This document shows, piece after piece, positions 1 through 10,005 of a stretch of DNA of 64,000 nucleotides. Made by a program: the position numbers and the translations under genes. Source of the stretch: Neobacillus niacini (GTDB lineage Bacteria; Bacillota; Bacilli; Bacillales; Cytobacillaceae); NCBI RefSeq assembly GCF_019749295.1, contig NZ_JACWFG010000001.1, positions 456,604-520,603 of the forward strand, in the 5' to 3' direction. The notes beneath the pieces were generated by a model. The model ran no database searches. It saw only the letters and a list, made by a program, of their open reading frames with translations, and was not told the DNA's origin. Every line of letters starts with the position of its first letter. The first letter of the stretch is position 1.

Positions 1-88
1 CCTCGAAGCTGGTTTGCCTGTTCAAGGGCCAGAGGATGACGAAATCAAGACCATCCGTGTAATTAAAGAATATAAGGCTATAAAATAA
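1..88 (+). CDS. C-terminal end of a probable Orn/Lys/Arg decarboxylase (SpeA-like), 5' truncated
   Basis: Only the last 28 codons are inside the window, in the frame starting at base 2 and ending with TAA at 86-88. The tail reads roughly LEAGLPVQGPEDD... and then a basic end. The VQGPxD stretch resembles the C-terminus of Bacillus arginine decarboxylase SpeA, and in B. subtilis speA lies next to SR1 and the pdh operon, as here. The assignment rests mostly on gene order, because too little of the protein is present to show a catalytic motif. A hairpin shared with SR1 follows the stop codon. Confidence 0.45.
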   Translation, partial: LEAGLPVQGPEDDEIKTIRVIKEYKAIK

Positions 89-122
89 AAATACAGGATT
101 CCTCTGAGGAATCCTGTTTCTA
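88..122. terminator. Bidirectional terminator between the speA-like gene and SR1
   Basis: A long inverted repeat (93-104 pairing with 106-117, loop closing inside it) is flanked by A-rich sequence on the left and T-rich sequence on the right. It can end the plus-strand gene at 88 and the minus-strand SR1 transcript. Confidence 0.85.
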
Positions 123-139
123 TTTAAGTATGATATTTT

Positions 140-262
140 TTATAGTTCTTCTTCTGAATGGTGACCGTCGCAACAATTACATCTTGAATAGAGAACTGTT
201 ACCTTTTCGTCTTCGAAATGATCAATTGTTGAGTCGCAAGCTTGGCATACAATTGTACCCAT
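140..262 (-). CDS. sr1P: GapA-binding peptide SR1P
   Basis: This is a 40-residue peptide starting MGTIVCQACD and ending in an acidic tail. It has paired cysteines (C6, C9, and a Cys-rich CNCC followed by HH), which suggests metal binding. The start at 262 is chosen because AAGGGGAT lies eight bases upstream; the longer open frame to 376 crosses the promoter and has no ribosome binding site. In B. subtilis SR1P binds glyceraldehyde-3-phosphate dehydrogenase GapA and promotes its interaction with RNase J1, whose gene rnjA is also in this window at 10006. The gene occupies most of the SR1 RNA. Confidence 0.85.
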   Translation of the reverse strand: MGTIVCQACDSTIDHFEDEKVTVLYSRCNCCDGHHSEEEL

Positions 263-302
263 CTTTTTCAATCCCCTTTTCATTATGAAATGTTCATTAC
301 AT

Positions 303-316
303 CGAAAACGCTTTAT
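303..316 (-). promoter_or_regulatory. Candidate cre (CcpA) site just downstream of the SR1 promoter
   Basis: On the minus strand ATAAAGCGTTTTCG matches 11 of 14 positions of the cre consensus TGWAANCGNTNWCA, centred on CG at 309-310, about 10 bases after the predicted start. SR1 is known to be CcpA- and CcpN-controlled in B. subtilis. The match is imperfect. Confidence 0.4.
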
Positions 317-329
317 ACTTGTTAACTTA

Positions 330-358
330 ATAATAATATAACACATTGAATTTATCAA
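330..358 (-). promoter_or_regulatory. SigA promoter of SR1
   Basis: The minus strand reads TTGATA (358-353), a 17-base spacer, then TATTAT (335-330). Both boxes match the vegetative consensus at five of six positions with ideal spacing, placing the start near 323. Confidence 0.75.
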
Positions 359-393
359 GCCCAAATTGTATGTCACATTAATATTTTTATAAC

Positions 394-419
394 AAAAAAG
401 ACCTACTAATAGGTCTTTA
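394..419 (-). terminator. Terminator after the DUF3055 gene
   Basis: The minus strand reads AAAGACCTATTAGTAGGTC followed by a run of T, immediately downstream of the stop at 428. Confidence 0.8.
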
Positions 420-427
420 TCTGAGAA

Positions 428-727
428 TTAATCATATTGGGTTTCAAATGGGATTTGCGGGAGGGTATCTCTAAAGAATTCAGCTAAATCTGCTGCTTGC
501 TGCTTATCTGGAATCCGGAATACATTTTGAAGGTATTCAATATCTTCAATTTCTTTAGGATCGAGGAGAGTAGAACGGCCTGTTTGCATGCAGACAACAA
601 GAGGTTTACCAAAAAACATATTGGTGTAAATAATCCCAAAATCATAACGGGTCTGTTCAGTAGTAAATCCAATAAATCTTACTTTAACATTTTCGTGCTC
701 ATCATAGAGCTTATCAAATAATTCCAT
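428..727 (-). CDS. DUF3055 domain-containing protein
   Basis: The 99-residue soluble protein carries the conserved core of the DUF3055 family: FTTEQTRYDFGI, then TNMFFGKPLVVCMQTGRS, then the acidic C-terminus. It fills the usual length of the family, which is known only from Firmicutes and has no established function. The ATG at 727 is preceded by GGGAGGAC at good spacing. It has its own terminator and seems monocistronic. Family recognition is from memory of the sequence pattern. Confidence 0.8.
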   Translation of the reverse strand: MELFDKLYDEHENVKVRFIGFTTEQTRYDFGIIYTNMFFGKPLVVCMQTGRSTLLDPKEIEDIEYLQNVFRIPDKQQAADLAEFFRDTLPQIPFETQYD

Positions 728-858
728 ATGAGTCCTCCCTTTTAATTAAGTATTTAGAATATTATTATAATTCTTTTTTATTAAAATAACAAATGACATT
801 TATGTGTCTAAATGTTGTCATCAAGCTTTTTACAATGCTAGAATAAAGGAGATATCAA

Positions 859-1314
859 ATGGGACTAGGGGGGATGATGATGGCTGAGAACGCATTTATA
901 AAACTAGTGCCTTCATCCGCAAAGCAAACAATTACAGTAGAAGAAGTAAAAGAACTCTTATATTATTATAAAGATATTACTGGTAAAACCGGTAACCAAG
1001 TTGATTGGGAATATGGTGACTCTGCTTTTCCATACGTGATTAAAGAAAAAGAGGAAGGAAAAGGGAAATGGTTCTATCTCCACTCTACTAATGAGCGTTA
1101 TTACGCTATCTTAATTGGTGTTGATCAAGAGAGTATTCGCCAAGAAGATGGCACTGATAGAATTCAAACATACATACAAGTTACTCTTCCAGAACAATCC
1201 ACGTTCGGTGATAAGGGCAAAGCAAATGAATTCTGTAAATTCCTTGCAAAGAAGCTGCAAGGAGAGCTGCATCTTTTTAATGAAAGAATCATGTACTATT
1301 ATCCAAGGAAGTAA
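859..1314 (+). CDS. DUF1885 family protein
   Basis: A cytosolic protein of 151 residues, or 144 if translation starts at the ATG at 880 (MAENAFIKLVP). AAAGGAG at 846-852 is well placed for 859, while a G-run at 868-873 could serve 874-880, so the start is ambiguous. The body (AFIKLVPSS, ITVEEVKELLYYY, W-EY-DSAFPY, the last third alternating basic and hydrophobic) matches the Bacillus DUF1885 family, small proteins of unknown role with a known fold type. Neighbours give no functional hint. Confidence 0.7.
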   Translation: MGLGGMMMAENAFIKLVPSSAKQTITVEEVKELLYYYKDITGKTGNQVDWEYGDSAFPYVIKEKEEGKGKWFYLHSTNERYYAILIGVDQESIRQEDGTDRIQTYIQVTLPEQSTFGDKGKANEFCKFLAKKLQGELHLFNERIMYYYPRK

Positions 1315-1319
1315 GAAGT

Positions 1320-1348
1320 GAAAACTCCCATACCGGGAGTTTTTTTAA
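1320..1348. terminator. Bidirectional terminator between DUF1885 gene and small membrane gene
   Basis: AACTCCC-ATAC-GGGAGTT with T-runs on the plus-strand side and A-runs upstream, between the convergent genes ending at 1314 and 1345. Confidence 0.8.
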
Positions 1349-1587
1349 TGCGTTAGAAGTGCGAGTGTATAATGTATAGAAGTATATACCATAAGACTTA
1401 AAGTGGTTATAAAAAGTGTTTTGGCAGTCGACCGGGTCACTCTGTTACAAAGGATAAAAGCTAAATAGAAAAACACAAAAAACATTATTACCTTATATAA
1501 TAGTTGGTCATGCTTTGAAAGCCATTCAATTAGAGTATAAGCACTCCAAATAATTAGTTGGAGTATCATAATAACGTAAACCCTCAT
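1345..1587 (-). CDS. Small hydrophobic protein with two or three predicted membrane segments
   Basis: An 80-residue protein that I do not recognise. Three hydrophobic stretches are visible: residues about 3-20, 32-47 and 55-77, separated by short charged loops (EWLSKHDQ and NRVTRSTAK). A modest ribosome binding site (GAGTGGTG) lies upstream. It stands alone between DUF1885 and pdhD, convergent with the former. It is presumably an inner membrane protein; no motif suggests transport or catalysis. Confidence 0.55.
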   Translation of the reverse strand: MRVYVIMILQLIIWSAYTLIEWLSKHDQLLYKVIMFFVFFYLAFILCNRVTRSTAKTLFITTLSLMVYTSIHYTLALLTH

Positions 1588-1680
1588 TTATTATCACCAC
1601 TCGAAATCTTTTCTTACTTATAAAGATTGTAGTGTTTTAAATATATGACAGAAATGAAAAAGATATCATTCGTATTCCAT

Positions 1681-1722
1681 AAAAAACAAGAAAGTCCTTT
1701 CCATTTCAGAAAGGACTTTCAT
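1681..1722 (-). terminator. Terminator of the pdhABCD operon
   Basis: Twelve-base arms 1690-1701 and 1709-1720 pair perfectly (GAAAGTCCTTTC with GAAAGGACTTTC), followed on the minus strand by a T-rich tract; it lies directly after the pdhD stop. Confidence 0.9.
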
Positions 1723-1727
1723 TTTTA

Positions 1728-3143
1728 TTATTTTAATACATGAATTGGAGTACCCATTGCTACTTCAGCGGCTTCCATTGTGATTTCACCTAAAGTTGGA
1801 TGAGCATGGATAGTTAACGCTAAATCTTCAACAGTCATTCCTGCTTCAATCGCCAAACCTAGTTCAGCAATCATATCAGAAGCACTTGCACCGGCGATTT
1901 GGGCACCGATTAAGACACCATCTTCTTTACGGGAAACTAATTTAACAAATCCATCTGCACTATCTAATGATAGAGCACGTCCATTTGCTGCGAATGGGAA
2001 TTTTGCTGAATTAACATCAATTCCTTCTTCTTTAGCTTGCCCTTCGGTATAACCTACACTCGCAAGTTCTGGATCTGAGAATACAACAGCCGGAATACCT
2101 AAGTAGTCGATTACAGCATTATGTCCTGCAATTGCCTCCGCTGCAATTTTCCCTTCGTAAGAAGCCTTGTGTGCTAATTGAGGCCCCGCTACAACATCAC
2201 CAATTGCAAAAATGTTAGAAACACTTGTACGACACTGATTGTCAATTTCGATTAGTCCACGATCTGTAAGGCTAACACCGATTTGTTCAAGACCCATTTC
2301 ATCCGTATTTGGACGACGTCCAACCATTACAAATACATAATCTGCTTCAATTTTCTTTTCTTCGCCTTTTACTTCAAAGGTTACAACTACACCATTTTCA
2401 GTTTCTTCTACACCTTTAGCCATAGCCTTTGTATAGAATTCTGCACCTTTTTTCTTCATGGTCTTTTTAACAAGAGCAGCCATTTGCTTTTCAAAAACGC
2501 CAAGACCTAATATATCGTCAGCACCCTCTAGAATGGTAACTTGTGTACCAAAATTCGCATAGGCACCGCCAAGTTCTATTCCAATGACACCTCCGCCGAT
2601 TACGACGATTTTCTCAGGAAGTTCTTGTAAGTTAAGTGCACCAGTTGAATTAAGTATTCGTTTTGAGTATTTAAAAGTTGGCAGTTCAATTGGTCGAGAT
2701 CCCGATGCAATGATTGCATTCTTGAAGTTGTACGTTTGTGCAGAATTTTCACCAATAACTCGTAAAGAATTACCGTCCACAAAGTATGCTTCACCACGAA
2801 CGATTTCTACCTTATTTCCTTTTAATAAGCCCTCAACACCACCAGTTAACTTTTTCACGATTCCAGCTTTCCATTCCTGAACCTTTGAAAAATCAACTGT
2901 TACATTTTCAGCTTTAATTCCGAATGAATCGGAGTGTTTTGCTACTTCGTAACGATGTCCAGCAGCAATTACCGCTTTTGACGGAATACAACCTACGTTT
3001 AAACAAACGCCGCCAATATATTCTTTTTCTACTATAGTCACCTTTTGACCTAGCTGGGCTGCACGAATCGCAGCCACATAACCGCCAGGACCAGCACCAA
3101 TGACTATAGTATCAGTATCAATTGCAAAATCTCCTACTACCAT
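1728..3143 (-). CDS. pdhD: Dihydrolipoyl dehydrogenase, E3 of pyruvate dehydrogenase
   Basis: This flavoprotein of 471 residues reoxidises dihydrolipoyl groups on E2 and passes electrons to NAD+. Visible landmarks are the FAD-binding GAGPGG near residue 16, the redox-active disulfide CLNVGC (C47, C52), the NAD-binding GGGVIG in the middle, the second FAD motif with IGDV, and the C-terminal HAHPTLGE with the catalytic His-Glu pair. Length is typical. It is the last gene of the operon, three bases after pdhC. E3 is probably shared with other 2-oxoacid dehydrogenases, as in relatives. Confidence 0.97.
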   Translation of the reverse strand: MVVGDFAIDTDTIVIGAGPGGYVAAIRAAQLGQKVTIVEKEYIGGVCLNVGCIPSKAVIAAGHRYEVAKHSDSFGIKAENVTVDFSKVQEWKAGIVKKLTGGVEGLLKGNKVEIVRGEAYFVDGNSLRVIGENSAQTYNFKNAIIASGSRPIELPTFKYSKRILNSTGALNLQELPEKIVVIGGGVIGIELGGAYANFGTQVTILEGADDILGLGVFEKQMAALVKKTMKKKGAEFYTKAMAKGVEETENGVVVTFEVKGEEKKIEADYVFVMVGRRPNTDEMGLEQIGVSLTDRGLIEIDNQCRTSVSNIFAIGDVVAGPQLAHKASYEGKIAAEAIAGHNAVIDYLGIPAVVFSDPELASVGYTEGQAKEEGIDVNSAKFPFAANGRALSLDSADGFVKLVSRKEDGVLIGAQIAGASASDMIAELGLAIEAGMTVEDLALTIHAHPTLGEITMEAAEVAMGTPIHVLK

Positions 3144-3146
3144 TTG

Positions 3147-4508
3147 TTACGCCTCCATTAACAATAGTTCTGGATCGTTCAATAATCTCTTAATGTGATT
3201 TAATGCATTTTGAGCAGTCGCTCCATCAATCATTCTGTGGTCAAAGCTTAATGACAATGCTAATACAGGAGCTGCCACGATTTCTCCATCACGAACGATT
3301 GGCTTTTCAGCAATTCGGCCAACACCAAGGATAGCCACCTCAGGATGGTTAATTACTGGTGTAAACCATTGACCGCCTGCAGATCCGATATTCGAAATAG
3401 TACAAGAAGCACCTTTCATTTCGTTTGGAGCTAACTTTCCGTCACGTGCTTTTCCAGCTAATTCATTGATTTCATTTGAAATTGAGAATACTGATTTGCG
3501 ATCAGCATCTTTAACAACTGGTACCAATAAACCTTTTTCAGTATCAGCGGCAATTCCAATATTGTAGTAATGCTTATGAATAATTTCACTTGTTGCGTCA
3601 TCAAGTGATGTATTTAAAGCAGGGAATTCACGTAAAGCACTTGTTAATGCTTTTACGATGTATGGTAAGAATGTTAACTTGATACCCTTAGCTGCTGCAA
3701 CTTCTTTGAATTTTTTACGATGAGTAACAAGTTTTGTTACATCAATTTCATCCATTAGAGTTACGTGTGGTGCAGTATGTTTTGAATTTACCATTGCTTT
3801 AGCAATTGCTTTTCTGATCCCGCTCATCTTCTCACGTGTTTCAGGATATTCTCCTTGTGGGATTGGAGCAGCTTTTGGTGCTTCCTCCGTCTGAGCAGCT
3901 GCTGGTGCTGGTGCTGCCGCCGCTTGTGGTGCTGTAACAGCTGCACCGCCGCTTAAGAATGCATCGATATCACTTTTTACAATACGTCCATTTTTACCTG
4001 AACCTGGAACTTGTGTAATTTCCACACCTTTATCTCGCGCGTACTTACGAACAGATGGCATCGCAATAATTTTACGGTTTGGATCTACTTCCGCTTGTAC
4101 TTGTGGTTCAGTTACGCCGATACCATACGCAGGCGGAGCTGGCGGTGGTGTTGTTTGTCCCTCAGGAGCAGCAGCAGTAGCTGGCGCTGGAGCCGCTTCT
4201 TGTTTTGGTGCTTCTTCAGCATGGTCGTCACCTTTAAATTGAAGGTTTTCGTAACCAGGAGCATCAAAAGTTACTAGTACCTGTCCAACAGTCGCAACAG
4301 TTCCTTCAGCTACTAAAACTTCAAGTACAGTACCTTCAACAGGTGAAGGAATCTCTACTACTGCTTTATCATTTTGAATTTCGCAAAGTACATCATCTTC
4401 TTGGACTTTATCACCTGGCTTTATGAACCATTTAACAATCTCGCCTTCATGTATACCTTCACCAATGTCAGGCATTTTAAATTGGAATGTGGTTGCGGTT
4501 GCGCTCAC
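3147..4508 (-). CDS. pdhC: Dihydrolipoamide acetyltransferase, E2 of pyruvate dehydrogenase
   Basis: The 453-residue core subunit transfers acetyl from lipoamide to CoA. It has one lipoyl domain (residues 1-85, lipoylated Lys48 in the NDKAVVEI motif), an Ala/Pro-rich linker (about 100-135), a peripheral subunit-binding domain (about 149-187), a second Ala/Pro linker, and the acyltransferase domain ending in SFDHRMIDG with the catalytic His and Asp. One lipoyl domain is the usual Gram-positive arrangement. ATG at 4508 has GGAGGAT upstream. A 91-base gap with a weak hairpin separates it from pdhB. Confidence 0.97.
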   Translation of the reverse strand: MSATATTFQFKMPDIGEGIHEGEIVKWFIKPGDKVQEDDVLCEIQNDKAVVEIPSPVEGTVLEVLVAEGTVATVGQVLVTFDAPGYENLQFKGDDHAEEAPKQEAAPAPATAAAPEGQTTPPPAPPAYGIGVTEPQVQAEVDPNRKIIAMPSVRKYARDKGVEITQVPGSGKNGRIVKSDIDAFLSGGAAVTAPQAAAAPAPAAAQTEEAPKAAPIPQGEYPETREKMSGIRKAIAKAMVNSKHTAPHVTLMDEIDVTKLVTHRKKFKEVAAAKGIKLTFLPYIVKALTSALREFPALNTSLDDATSEIIHKHYYNIGIAADTEKGLLVPVVKDADRKSVFSISNEINELAGKARDGKLAPNEMKGASCTISNIGSAGGQWFTPVINHPEVAILGVGRIAEKPIVRDGEIVAAPVLALSLSFDHRMIDGATAQNALNHIKRLLNDPELLLMEA

Positions 4509-4559
4509 TTGGGATTCATCCTCCTATTTTTTGCATAAATTTCTACCGATCAATAATAA

Positions 4560-4604
4560 GAAATAAGTGGGAAACAGTATTACTATTCCCCAACTTATAT
4601 TAGA
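4560..4604 (-). other. Weak hairpin between pdhB and pdhC
   Basis: On the minus strand AAGTTGGGGAATA...CCCACTT can fold imperfectly, starting close to the pdhB stop, but no strong T-run follows. It may be an RNA processing or stability element within the operon rather than a terminator. The 91-base gap is the only sizeable one in the operon. Confidence 0.35.
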
Positions 4605-5577
4605 ATGTTAAAACTTTTTTTGCTGTTTCAATTACATCTTTATAGTTTGGAAGCCAAACTGCTTCTGCTTGTGGGAATGGGTAAATAGTGTCTGGCGCTG
4701 CTACACGCAAAACAGGTGCTTCTAAGCTTAGAATCGCACGGTCGTTAATTTCAGCAACTACATTAGCTGCTACACCAGCTTGCTTTTGAGCTTCTTGAAC
4801 AACAATTGCACGTCCAGTTTTTTCTACAGACGCAATAATTGTTTCAATATCGATTGGGCTGACAGTTCGCAAGTCGATGACTTCAGCAGAGAAACCTTCC
4901 TTCTCTAACTCTTCTGCAGCCTTTAGCGACTCATGTACCATTGCACCATAAGTAATAATAGAAAGATCCGTACCTTCACGCTTAACATCTGCTTTTCCTA
5001 GCGGAATGGTATATTCTCCTTCAGGAACTTCTTGACGGAATGAACGATATAATTTCATATGCTCAAGGAAAATAACTGGGTCATTATCACGGATTGCTGA
5101 GATAAGAAGACCTTTCGCATCATATGGTGTTGACGGAATAACTACTTTAAGTCCTGGCTGCTGTGCCATTAAGCCTTCTAAACTGTCTGCGTGCATATCT
5201 GGTGTATGTACGCCGCCGCCAAATGGTGAGCGGAATGTAATTGGAGCATTGAACTTACCGCCAGTACGGAAACGAAGACGAGCTGCCTGTCCAGAGATGG
5301 AATCCATTACTTCATAAACAAATCCGAAGAACTGAATTTCTGGAACTGGGCGGAAACCTTGCAGCGCAAGACCTACCGCTAAACCACCGATTCCTGATTC
5401 AGCTAAAGGTGTATCAAATACGCGATCCTCGCCAAATTCATTTTGCAATCCTTCCGTCGCACGGAAAACACCGCCATTTACACCGACATCTTCACCAAAA
5501 ACCAATACGTTAGGATCATTCTTTAATTCCACTCGCATCGCATCTGTAATTGCTTGAATCATTGTCATTTGAGCCAT
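4600..5577 (-). CDS. pdhB: Pyruvate dehydrogenase E1 component, beta subunit
   Basis: At 325 residues this matches family length. It forms the alpha2beta2 E1 with PdhA and helps bind thiamine diphosphate and pyruvate. Features seen: the N-terminal FGEDVG, the cluster [25 protein letters not shown], and [12 protein letters not shown]. The C-terminal transketolase domain (from about residue 190) contains DLRTVSPID. It begins four bases after the pdhA stop, so translation is probably coupled. Confidence 0.97.
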   Translation of the reverse strand: MAQMTMIQAITDAMRVELKNDPNVLVFGEDVGVNGGVFRATEGLQNEFGEDRVFDTPLAESGIGGLAVGLALQGFRPVPEIQFFGFVYEVMDSISGQAARLRFRTGGKFNAPITFRSPFGGGVHTPDMHADSLEGLMAQQPGLKVVIPSTPYDAKGLLISAIRDNDPVIFLEHMKLYRSFRQEVPEGEYTIPLGKADVKREGTDLSIITYGAMVHESLKAAEELEKEGFSAEVIDLRTVSPIDIETIIASVEKTGRAIVVQEAQKQAGVAANVVAEINDRAILSLEAPVLRVAAPDTIYPFPQAEAVWLPNYKDVIETAKKVLTF

Positions 5578-5580
5578 GAC

Positions 5581-7008
<1,428 letters not shown>

Positions 7009-7042
7009 AAAAAAAAGAAATCGGTCTTAAAAGCCGATTTCT
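7009..7042 (-). terminator. Terminator of ykyA
   Basis: The minus strand reads GAAATCGGCT-TTTA-AGACCGATTTC followed by eight T residues, directly after the ykyA stop. Confidence 0.9.
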
Positions 7043-7707
7043 TACTCTTCATTTTCTAAATTAAGCCCTGCTTTTTTATAAAATTCAAGCTTTTTCTCAT
7101 TATATTGGGCTGTTAATTCATTGAATTCTTCATTTGCAGCAGCTACTTTTTGGTAGGTAGTATTTAACTCCGTAACATGCGTCTCTAGCTTATCATAAGA
7201 TATGTTTTCTTTCTTAAGCATTATATACAATTCTTTATCACGATCGAGCGCGTTTGAATACTCTTTTGAAAGCTGTTTATGTACCTTATATCTATTTGTC
7301 ATTATTACGAATAAATCCTCTGCACTTCTTTTCTGATCAGGATCTTTAATTTTGTTCTTTATTTCTTCTGCTTTTTTAAACTTCTCTTCCGAAGCATTTA
7401 TACTATCTATTTCTTTCTGTAAATGATTTCTTCTTTTTTCAATTAATAAGAGAGCTTCGTCAGAAAGCTTTACAATCTCTTTATGCTGTTTCATACCGAG
7501 TTCCATTATTTGATTGTAAATGTCCTTTTCTTGTTTTTCCAACTCTACAAGCGGCTCTTGCTGCTCCTCAAATTCTTTTTCTGCATCCACAACGCTTTCC
7601 AACACCTGATACAATTCTTCAGCGTTTTTCTCCTTGCTTGTGCAGCCAGTCAATATCATACCCACTGCAATTAAAGATAAAATAAAGCGAGTTCTTAAAA
7701 TAGCCAA
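7042..7707 (-). CDS. ykyA: YkyA-type putative cell-wall binding lipoprotein
   Basis: The protein has 221 residues, with a lipoprotein signal (hydrophobic 7-20, lipobox LTGC, Cys22) followed by a largely helical, Glu/Lys-rich domain that looks like a coiled coil throughout residues 30-215. It matches the Bacillus YkyA family of lipoproteins, whose gene also precedes pdhA in B. subtilis. It should be anchored on the outer face of the membrane. Function is not established; the old hydrolase label has no visible catalytic motif. It has its own terminator, separate from pdh. Confidence 0.8.
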   Translation of the reverse strand: MAILRTRFILSLIAVGMILTGCTSKEKNAEELYQVLESVVDAEKEFEEQQEPLVELEKQEKDIYNQIMELGMKQHKEIVKLSDEALLLIEKRRNHLQKEIDSINASEEKFKKAEEIKNKIKDPDQKRSAEDLFVIMTNRYKVHKQLSKEYSNALDRDKELYIMLKKENISYDKLETHVTELNTTYQKVAAANEEFNELTAQYNEKKLEFYKKAGLNLENEE

Positions 7708-7889
7708 GTGGCAGCCCCCTTACTGATTACAATTCCTACTATATCGGTACTTAGTATTTTTGACAATATCTCATATAAATTATCAAGTAACAAAAGAAGA
7801 ATGGTTATTCTTACATTAACTTTTATGGTATTGTCTGATAGACTAATGTATATTAATATCTTTATTTTGAAACAGGAGTGAATGGAATC

Positions 7890-8444
7890 ATGTTAATGAT
7901 GGATGATATCATTCGAGACGGCCATCCTACACTTAGAAAAGTAGCTGCAGAAGTTTCAATGCCGCCTTCGGATGAAGAAAAAGAAATACTTCAAAGTCTT
8001 CAAGAATATGTTAAAAACAGCCAGAATCCAGAAATAGCAGAGAAATATGGGCTGCGGCCTGGGATCGGTTTAGCTGCACCACAAATCAATGTTTCCAAGC
8101 GGATGATTGCTGTTCACCTCCATGATAACAAAGGAAACCTTTACAGTTATGCATTGTTTAATCCCAAAGTTATTAGCCATTCAGTCGAAAAAGCTTACTT
8201 GGTTTCAGGTGAAGGCTGCCTTTCTGTTGATGAAGACATTCCTGGTTATGTAGAAAGGTTTGCTCGAATTACAGTAAAGGGAATTTCACTAGAAGGTGAA
8301 GAAGTGAAATTACGTTTAAAAGGTCTGCCGGCAATTTGCTTTCAACATGAAATAGACCATTTAAACGGAATTATGTTTTACGATCATATCAATAAACAAG
8401 ATCCTTTCGAACCAATTGAAGGGGCAATCGCAATCGAAAGATAA
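7890..8444 (+). CDS. def: Peptide deformylase
   Basis: This metalloenzyme of 184 residues removes formyl groups from nascent N-terminal methionine. All three family motifs are present: [13 protein letters not shown] (metal-ligand Cys) and QHEIDHLNG (two His ligands and catalytic Glu). The sequence closely resembles the B. subtilis DefB (YkrB) type, with the 12-residue [13 protein letters not shown] insertion typical of Gram-positive type 2 enzymes. The ATG at 7890 is used because AGGAGTG lies eight bases upstream; the GTG at 7878 overlaps that site. Confidence 0.95.
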   Translation: MLMMDDIIRDGHPTLRKVAAEVSMPPSDEEKEILQSLQEYVKNSQNPEIAEKYGLRPGIGLAAPQINVSKRMIAVHLHDNKGNLYSYALFNPKVISHSVEKAYLVSGEGCLSVDEDIPGYVERFARITVKGISLEGEEVKLRLKGLPAICFQHEIDHLNGIMFYDHINKQDPFEPIEGAIAIER

Positions 8445-8446
8445 AA

Positions 8447-8484
8447 ATGGCGCAAGTGCTCCCTGGCTCTTGCGCTTTTTTTCT
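8447..8484. terminator. Terminator of def, also usable by the opposing HAD gene
   Basis: GCGCAAG (8450-8456) pairs with CTTGCGC (8469-8475), followed by seven T on the plus strand; the minus strand has a shorter T-run. Confidence 0.85.
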
Positions 8485-8485
8485 A

Positions 8486-9256
8486 TTATATAAGCTCTAA
8501 TTCTTTCAATCCATTCCAAATACCATCATCTGCAACATCAGTCGTAACTAAATTTGCAAGCTCCTTAGCCTCCGGAACGCCATTACCCATTGCAACTCCA
8601 GTTCCAACCGCTTTAAGCATTTCTAAGTCATTCAGACCATCACCAAATGCATAAACATCTTTTAAGTCAAAGCCTAAACGATCAACCATTTTCTTTATTC
8701 CTTCGGCTTTTGAACCGCCTTTTGGTAAGATATCAACTGAATATGGGTGCCATCTTATAAAATCAAATTCGGAATAATTTTCGAAATATAATTTCTCTTC
8801 TTCTTCTTTACAGAAGAGTAAAGATTGATAAATCTCATTGTGGACGTAGAAGGATTGGTCTTCATCAGGATGCGGGAATAACAAGCTCCCCATACTTGTT
8901 TCAATATAAGGATGATAATGAGTGGTTGCCTTCATAGTTAGTTCGTTCATAAATATTAATGGATGGCTGCTGGCCTTTGTATCAACAAGAAATCTCTTTA
9001 ACTCAGATTGATTTAATGGATTCTTATAAATCGGTTCATTTTCAAACACTACAAATTGGCCATTGAAGCTTACGTAGGAATCAATATCAAGTTCTTTTCT
9101 TAAACTAGAAAACATAAAAGGTGCTCTTCCGGTCGCAATCGCTACAAATACACCATTCTCCTTAAGTGATTGGATAGCTCTCTTAGCACTAGCCGGGAGT
9201 TTTTTTTCATGATCGAGCAAGGTCCCATCTATATCAAAAAAAACAATTTTCTTCAT
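8486..9256 (-). CDS. Cof-type HAD-IIB hydrolase (YkrA-like)
   Basis: The 256-residue sugar-phosphatase-like protein has HAD motif I DIDGTLL at the N-terminus, motif II ATGR, motif III GGSKAEGI with the conserved Lys, and motif IV FGDGLNDLEML. The cap between motifs II and III is of the alpha/beta C2 type. It occupies the B. subtilis ykrA position between def and rpoY-rnjA. Substrate unknown, probably a phosphorylated sugar or nucleotide. The start at ATG 9256 gives the normal N-terminus; in-frame upstream codons run to 9298 and GAGGTG sits somewhat far from this ATG, so a GTG nine codons into the longer frame is an alternative. Confidence 0.85.
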   Translation of the reverse strand: MKKIVFFDIDGTLLDHEKKLPASAKRAIQSLKENGVFVAIATGRAPFMFSSLRKELDIDSYVSFNGQFVVFENEPIYKNPLNQSELKRFLVDTKASSHPLIFMNELTMKATTHYHPYIETSMGSLLFPHPDEDQSFYVHNEIYQSLLFCKEEEEKLYFENYSEFDFIRWHPYSVDILPKGGSKAEGIKKMVDRLGFDLKDVYAFGDGLNDLEMLKAVGTGVAMGNGVPEAKELANLVTTDVADDGIWNGLKELELI

Positions 9257-9522
9257 AAGTAATTCTAACACCTCTTTGCATTTAATAATTAAAGTCATTT
9301 TTCAATAAATTTCTCTAATAAACACTAATCTTAACAAGAATAATTGTCAATTCATTAAACTTTCATAATTCTTCCATGTTTATCCATGAAAGAATTCTTG
9401 TTAATTCCATATAATATTAGTATAAAAAATGCTTAAATTAAAAAAAACTGCAATAATCTATCATGGCTTGCTTTACATTGGACAAGGATCGTTTAAAATA
9501 GGAAGTAAGGAGATGATCCACT
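9257..9522. other. Intergenic region with candidate promoter for the 23-codon gene
   Basis: An AT-rich stretch separating two divergent transcripts. On the plus strand TTGTTA, 17 bases, TATAAA (near 9398-9426) could drive the small gene at 9523. The open frame beginning at 9429 in this region lacks a ribosome binding site and is not taken as a gene. Confidence 0.4.
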
Positions 9523-9594
9523 ATGTTAAAGAAGCTAAGAAAGAAGCTCTTAAAACAGTGGAAAGATTTACTGCGAAAGAAATCAATTGCTTAA
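9523..9594 (+). CDS. Very small basic peptide (23 residues), unrecognised
   Basis: ATG at 9523 is preceded by an excellent AAGGAG (9507-9512) and followed by a TAA and a hairpin terminator, so promoter, ribosome binding site, ORF and terminator form a complete small unit. The peptide (MLKKLRKKLLKQWKDLLRKK and a short tail) has about ten Lys/Arg and a leucine repeat every three to four residues, giving an amphipathic helix with one basic face. It could be a membrane-associated peptide, a toxin-like peptide or a small regulator. I do not recognise a family. The other overlapping frame (9429-9647) is less likely. Confidence 0.5.
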   Translation: MLKKLRKKLLKQWKDLLRKKSIA

Positions 9595-9606
9595 CAACAA
9601 CTTTTT

Positions 9607-9643
9607 CGAGCCCTTCAAACTTGCGAAGGGCTCCTTCCTTATT
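9607..9643 (+). terminator. Terminator after the 23-codon gene
   Basis: GAGCCCTTC (9608-9616) pairs with GAAGGGCTC (9625-9633), followed by CTTCCTTATT. The T-tract is interrupted but the stem is perfect. Confidence 0.7.
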
Positions 9644-9789
9644 GTAAATTGATTATCAGTGTATTTACTTACATATTTTTCTATAAGTCCGAGTGCTTCC
9701 TAAATTAGGCGAAAAGTGAAATTAAATGAAAAAAATGTAATTATTTAATATAATAGAAAAAGTCATGATCGATTAAGGAGCGATTTATT

Positions 9790-9999
9790 ATGGTATTTAA
9801 AATTTACTTTCAAGAAAGAATTACTGAAGTCCCTGTCAGAGAAAAAACAAAGGTTATCTATGTCGAGGGAGATTCTGTAAGGGATGTTCGAAAAAAAATT
9901 GTTGATCGTGGATATAATGTTGAATTTGTACAAGAAGTAACCGCAGCATATTTAGAATATGAACAACAAAATGAAGATTATAAAGTATTGGAGATTTGA
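9790..9999 (+). CDS. rpoY: DNA-directed RNA polymerase epsilon subunit
   Basis: The 69-residue protein (VFKIYFQERITEVPVREKTK..., D-VRKKIVDRGYNVEF) is the RpoY/YkzG family, a small auxiliary subunit of Firmicute RNA polymerase with a Gp2-like fold. RAAGGAG-type sequence (TTAAGGAGCG) precedes the ATG. It lies six bases before rnjA, the standard Bacillus arrangement, so the two are co-transcribed and probably translationally coupled. A TATAAT at 9749-9754 is a candidate -10 box. Confidence 0.93.
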   Translation: MVFKIYFQERITEVPVREKTKVIYVEGDSVRDVRKKIVDRGYNVEFVQEVTAAYLEYEQQNEDYKVLEI

Positions 10000-10005
10000 T
10001 AATTT

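Larger units (their letters stand above)
88..323 (-). ncRNA. SR1 dual-function regulatory RNA (carries sr1P)
   Basis: A promoter at 330-358, a short ORF with a strong ribosome binding site (140-262) and a Rho-independent terminator (88-122) delimit a minus-strand transcript of roughly 235 nt beside the pdh operon. In B. subtilis SR1 lies between pdhD and speA, base-pairs with ahrC mRNA and also encodes the GapA-binding peptide SR1P. Position, size, encoded peptide and terminator all fit. The exact 5' end is inferred from the -10 box. The ahrC-pairing segment was not checked. Confidence 0.75.

Noticed and set aside
9429..9647. A 72-codon open frame overlapping the 23-codon gene
   Set aside because: No ribosome binding site before its ATG, and the frame runs through the hairpin terminator. 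The 23-codon frame has AAGGAG at correct spacing.
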